This document shows positions 61,958-64,000 of a stretch of 64,000 nt of DNA, piece after piece. Origin of the DNA: CAZFQG01 sp964520785 (GTDB lineage: Bacteria > Planctomycetota > Planctomycetia > Pirellulales > Thermoguttaceae); contig CAZFQG010000001.1 of the NCBI GenBank assembly GCA_964520785.1, positions 38,194 through 102,193 on the forward strand, written 5' to 3'. Made by a program: the position numbers and the translations under genes. The number at the start of each line of letters is the position of its first letter. Positions within the stretch are counted from its first letter, which is position 1. The notes under the pieces are model-generated. The model made no database searches. It saw nothing but the letters and a program-made list of their open reading frames with translations, and had not been told where the DNA came from.

Positions 61958-62334
61958 CGTATCTCTATGCCGTCAAAGGGTTACGACGCACCCGCCCACG
62001 CGGGCCGCGCTCTCTGTTTCAACCCGCCTCCACCACGTCGCGGCGGCGAACCTACACGTTCTCGCTCGCACCCCAAGAGCAACGGGCCGAACTCTCGGAC
62101 TCTCTCGTAAACAGCCCTCGCCCAGTTAACAGACCCGTTCGTCTCGGACCCATAAGCGATTTCGAACTCGTCGGCCAAGGGGGTGTGGCGTGGCCTCCGC
62201 CTCGCCAACACCCGTGCCTTCTTCCTTGATCATGGCCGCCTATTCGAGGATAATCACGGCAGCGAAGTTGCTGTTGCTTACACTGACCTGGACGGGTGAA
62301 GAAAAAGGGATTGCCCCCGGCGGTAGAACACGAT
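61958..62334. other. Non-coding stretch before the methyltransferase genes
   Basis: About 380 bases with no convincing gene, repeat or promoter. It may be a decayed segment between the tRNA and the methyltransferase pair. Confidence 0.35.
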
Positions 62335-63102
62335 ATGAACTCCAATCAGCCCATCCGGCTCTACCGCGATCTGGCGGACTGGTATCCGCTGCTGACGCCG
62401 GTCGGCGACTACGCCGACGAAGCCGCCTTTTACCGGCGCTTGTTCGAGGCCCAATGTAAGCGGCCGCCTCGGACCTTGCTCGATCTCGGCAGCGGCGGTG
62501 GCCACAATGCCGCGCACCTGAAGACGACACTGGCCTGCACGCTGGTGGATATTGCACCCGACATGCTGGCGCTGAGCTATCGCCTGAATCCCGAATGCGA
62601 GCACGTTCAGGGGGACATGCGGTCGATCCGGCTTGGCTGCGTCTTTGACTGCGTACTCATCCATGACGCGATCAGCTACATGGCTTCGCGCGAGGACCTT
62701 GGGCAAGCCATCGCTACGGCATTCGCGCACACCGCCCCGGGTGGCGTCGCGATTTTCCAGCCGGATTACGTCTGGGAGACCTTCCAGCCGGGCACCGAGA
62801 CCGGCGGCGGCGACGGCGACGGCGGGCGTTGCCTGCGCTACCTCGAATGGAGATGGATTCCCGACTCGAGAACCGACGTGTACGTGACCGACATGGCCTA
62901 CCTGCTAATGGACGAGAACGGCGCCGTCGAGGTCGCCCATGACCGTCACATCATGGGGCTGTTCCCACGCGCCGCCTGGCTGGAACTGATAGCGGAGGCG
63001 GGATTCGAGCCGCTCGCGGTCCCCTTCGAGCACGGCTCGTACGGTGACACAGGGCACGAAGTATTCCTCGGGCTGCGACCTCTCGTCAACAGAGGGACAT
63101 GA
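62335..63102 (+). CDS. Class I SAM-dependent methyltransferase
   Basis: 255 residues from ATG 62335; a GTG at 62296 would add 13. The start IRLYRDLADWYPLLTPVGDYADEAAFYRRL is a helical cap. The SAM motif I is TLLDLGSGGGHNA, motif II VDIAPDM (acidic end), and GDMRSIRLGCVFDCVLIHDAISYM motif IV/post-I. It ends in a beta-strand typical of small-molecule methyltransferases. It is probably cytoplasmic; the substrate is unknown. It is followed after one base by a second methyltransferase with a coupled start, so the two form an operon. No similar pair is elsewhere in the window. Confidence 0.85.
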   Translation: MNSNQPIRLYRDLADWYPLLTPVGDYADEAAFYRRLFEAQCKRPPRTLLDLGSGGGHNAAHLKTTLACTLVDIAPDMLALSYRLNPECEHVQGDMRSIRLGCVFDCVLIHDAISYMASREDLGQAIATAFAHTAPGGVAIFQPDYVWETFQPGTETGGGDGDGGRCLRYLEWRWIPDSRTDVYVTDMAYLLMDENGAVEVAHDRHIMGLFPRAAWLELIAEAGFEPLAVPFEHGSYGDTGHEVFLGLRPLVNRGT

Positions 63103-63103
63103 C

Positions 63104-63865
63104 GTGAACGATCTCCCACCGCGCTTCTGGCCGATCTTCTTCGAAGTCTATGAGTCGCTCCCCAGGCAGGGGCCGGGCAACCGCGCCTCCGCCGCGAGGG
63201 CCCTTGGTCTCTGTCGCGATCTGCCGCCCGCGCCGGCAGTGCTCGACCTCGGCTGCGGCGTCGGCGGCCAGACGATTCATCTCGCCGATCTGACGTCAGG
63301 AACCATCGTCGCCTTGGACAGCCATGCACCAAGCATTGAGCGGCTACGTACGACGGTCGCTTTGCGCGGGCTTGCCGCGCGGATTCGTCCCATGGTCGGC
63401 GATATGGCCAACCCGGGACTGCGCGCCGCCAGCTTCGACCTGGTCTGGTCCGAGGGGGCGATCTACAACATCGGCATCGAGAATGCCCTGCGCGCCTGTC
63501 ATGGGCTGTTGCGTCCCGGTGGTTATGTTGCTTTTACCGACGCGGTCTGGCGCAAGGCGAATCCGCCATCCGAGGTGAAGGCGAGTTTTGACATGGACTA
63601 CCCGACCATGGGCCGAGTCTCCGACATCCTGGCGACCATCGCCACGTCTGGTTTTTCGATGATCGGGCACTTCACTTTGCCGGACGAGGCGTGGTGGGAT
63701 GACTTCTATATGCCGATGGAGTTGCGCATCGAGGAAATGCGCGGCCGTCACGCGGATGACGCCGACGCGCTCGCCGTCCTCGACCGGCTCGCGCAGGAGC
63801 CCGCGATGCACCGGAAGTATTCAGACTACTACGCTTACGAGTTCTTTGTGACACGTCGGCACTGA
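63104..63865 (+). CDS. Class I SAM-dependent methyltransferase
   Basis: 253 residues from GTG 63104, one base after the upstream stop, with GAGGG as ribosome-binding site. SAM motif I is AVLDLGCGVGGQTI, motif II ALDSHAP, and MVGDMANPGLRAASFDLVWSEGAIYNIGIENAL contains the substrate-side acidic loop. The C-terminal part FYMPMELRIEEM is conserved-looking. It resembles sarcosine/small-molecule or arsenite-type N/S/O-methyltransferases in size only; I would not name a substrate. The coupled start suggests it works with the preceding enzyme. Confidence 0.85.
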   Translation: MNDLPPRFWPIFFEVYESLPRQGPGNRASAARALGLCRDLPPAPAVLDLGCGVGGQTIHLADLTSGTIVALDSHAPSIERLRTTVALRGLAARIRPMVGDMANPGLRAASFDLVWSEGAIYNIGIENALRACHGLLRPGGYVAFTDAVWRKANPPSEVKASFDMDYPTMGRVSDILATIATSGFSMIGHFTLPDEAWWDDFYMPMELRIEEMRGRHADDADALAVLDRLAQEPAMHRKYSDYYAYEFFVTRRH

Positions 63866-64000
63866 TCGCGCGTGGTTCACCACACTCATTCGCGCCCCAC
63901 GTCATCCCTTTCTCCTCCCCTTCCATTCCCGTTCCCCAGGCTTCCAGCGCGGCCGTCCAGATATCCCACCGTTCCCGCGGGTAGGCGGTGACGGTCTCCG
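63672..64000 (-). pseudogene. Possible truncated gene end at the window edge
   Basis: The minus strand is open from the right edge to a stop at 63672. The first ~30 residues (TVTAYPRERWDIWTAALEAW) look protein-like, but the remainder is antisense to the methyltransferase gene and Arg/Ser-rich. This pattern fits a gene whose natural 3' end was lost where the methyltransferase segment joins. The true product lies outside the window. Confidence 0.3.

Overview
The window reads as chromosomal DNA of a planctomycete (Planctomycetota), probably a draft or metagenome-derived scaffold because ten Ns interrupt one gene. The pointers are two DUF1559 prepilin-like proteins, PEP-CTERM proteins carrying dockerin-like DLDIVR-x-NWG modules, a giant surface protein with a LEPR-like N-terminal motif (LESRCLLSA), several Tat-exported Gfo/Idh/MocA oxidoreductases, and many secreted proteins of unknown function. 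DNA is GC-rich, genes lie on both strands in short operons, and ATG, GTG and TTG starts all seem to be used. No phage, CRISPR array, rRNA or complete insertion sequence was seen.

Layout. 0-6 kb: end of a CBM9-like protein, then a DUF1559 pseudopilin / ABC ATPase / FtsX-type permease operon. A textbook sigma-54 promoter lies in front of it, with two tandem NtrC-like GCAC-N7-GTGC sites about 180 bp upstream; I consider this the most interesting regulatory signal here. 6-19 kb: priA, glycosyltransferases, a divergent alanine dehydrogenase, a two-gene version of the Aas/LplT phospholipid re-acylation system, rsmG and a pyruvate-decarboxylase-type TPP enzyme. 19-22 kb: tRNA-Gln and two Gfo/Idh/MocA oxidoreductases. 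22-25 kb: imuA-imuB mutagenesis cassette with a palindromic LexA-like operator inside its promoter and an 8-codon leader ORF overlapping imuA. 25-31 kb: glycosyltransferases, a sensor kinase with a periplasmic CxxxCH motif, and a secreted glycosidase-like protein. 31-40 kb: a DUF1186/SEC-C protein, a ceramidase-like protein, a 105-bp IS630-type MITE and a 1484-residue TPR protein. 40-47.5 kb: murA, an exported oxidoreductase, DUF1559 and a double PEP-CTERM fusion. 47.6-52 kb: a sugar-type dehydrogenase operon divergent from a XylR-type AraC regulator, with a duplicated 14-bp putative operator. 52-61 kb: secreted EF-hand, glycosidase-like and PEP-CTERM proteins and a giant orthocaspase-containing surface protein. 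61.8-64 kb: tRNA-Asn followed by two methyltransferases that may be acquired, and a probable truncated gene at the edge.

Together the genes suggest a heterotroph that handles plant or algal sugars through exported oxidoreductases and glycosidases, invests heavily in cell-surface proteins, and has an SOS-type mutagenesis response. Functions are inferred from motifs read by eye; no database search was possible.
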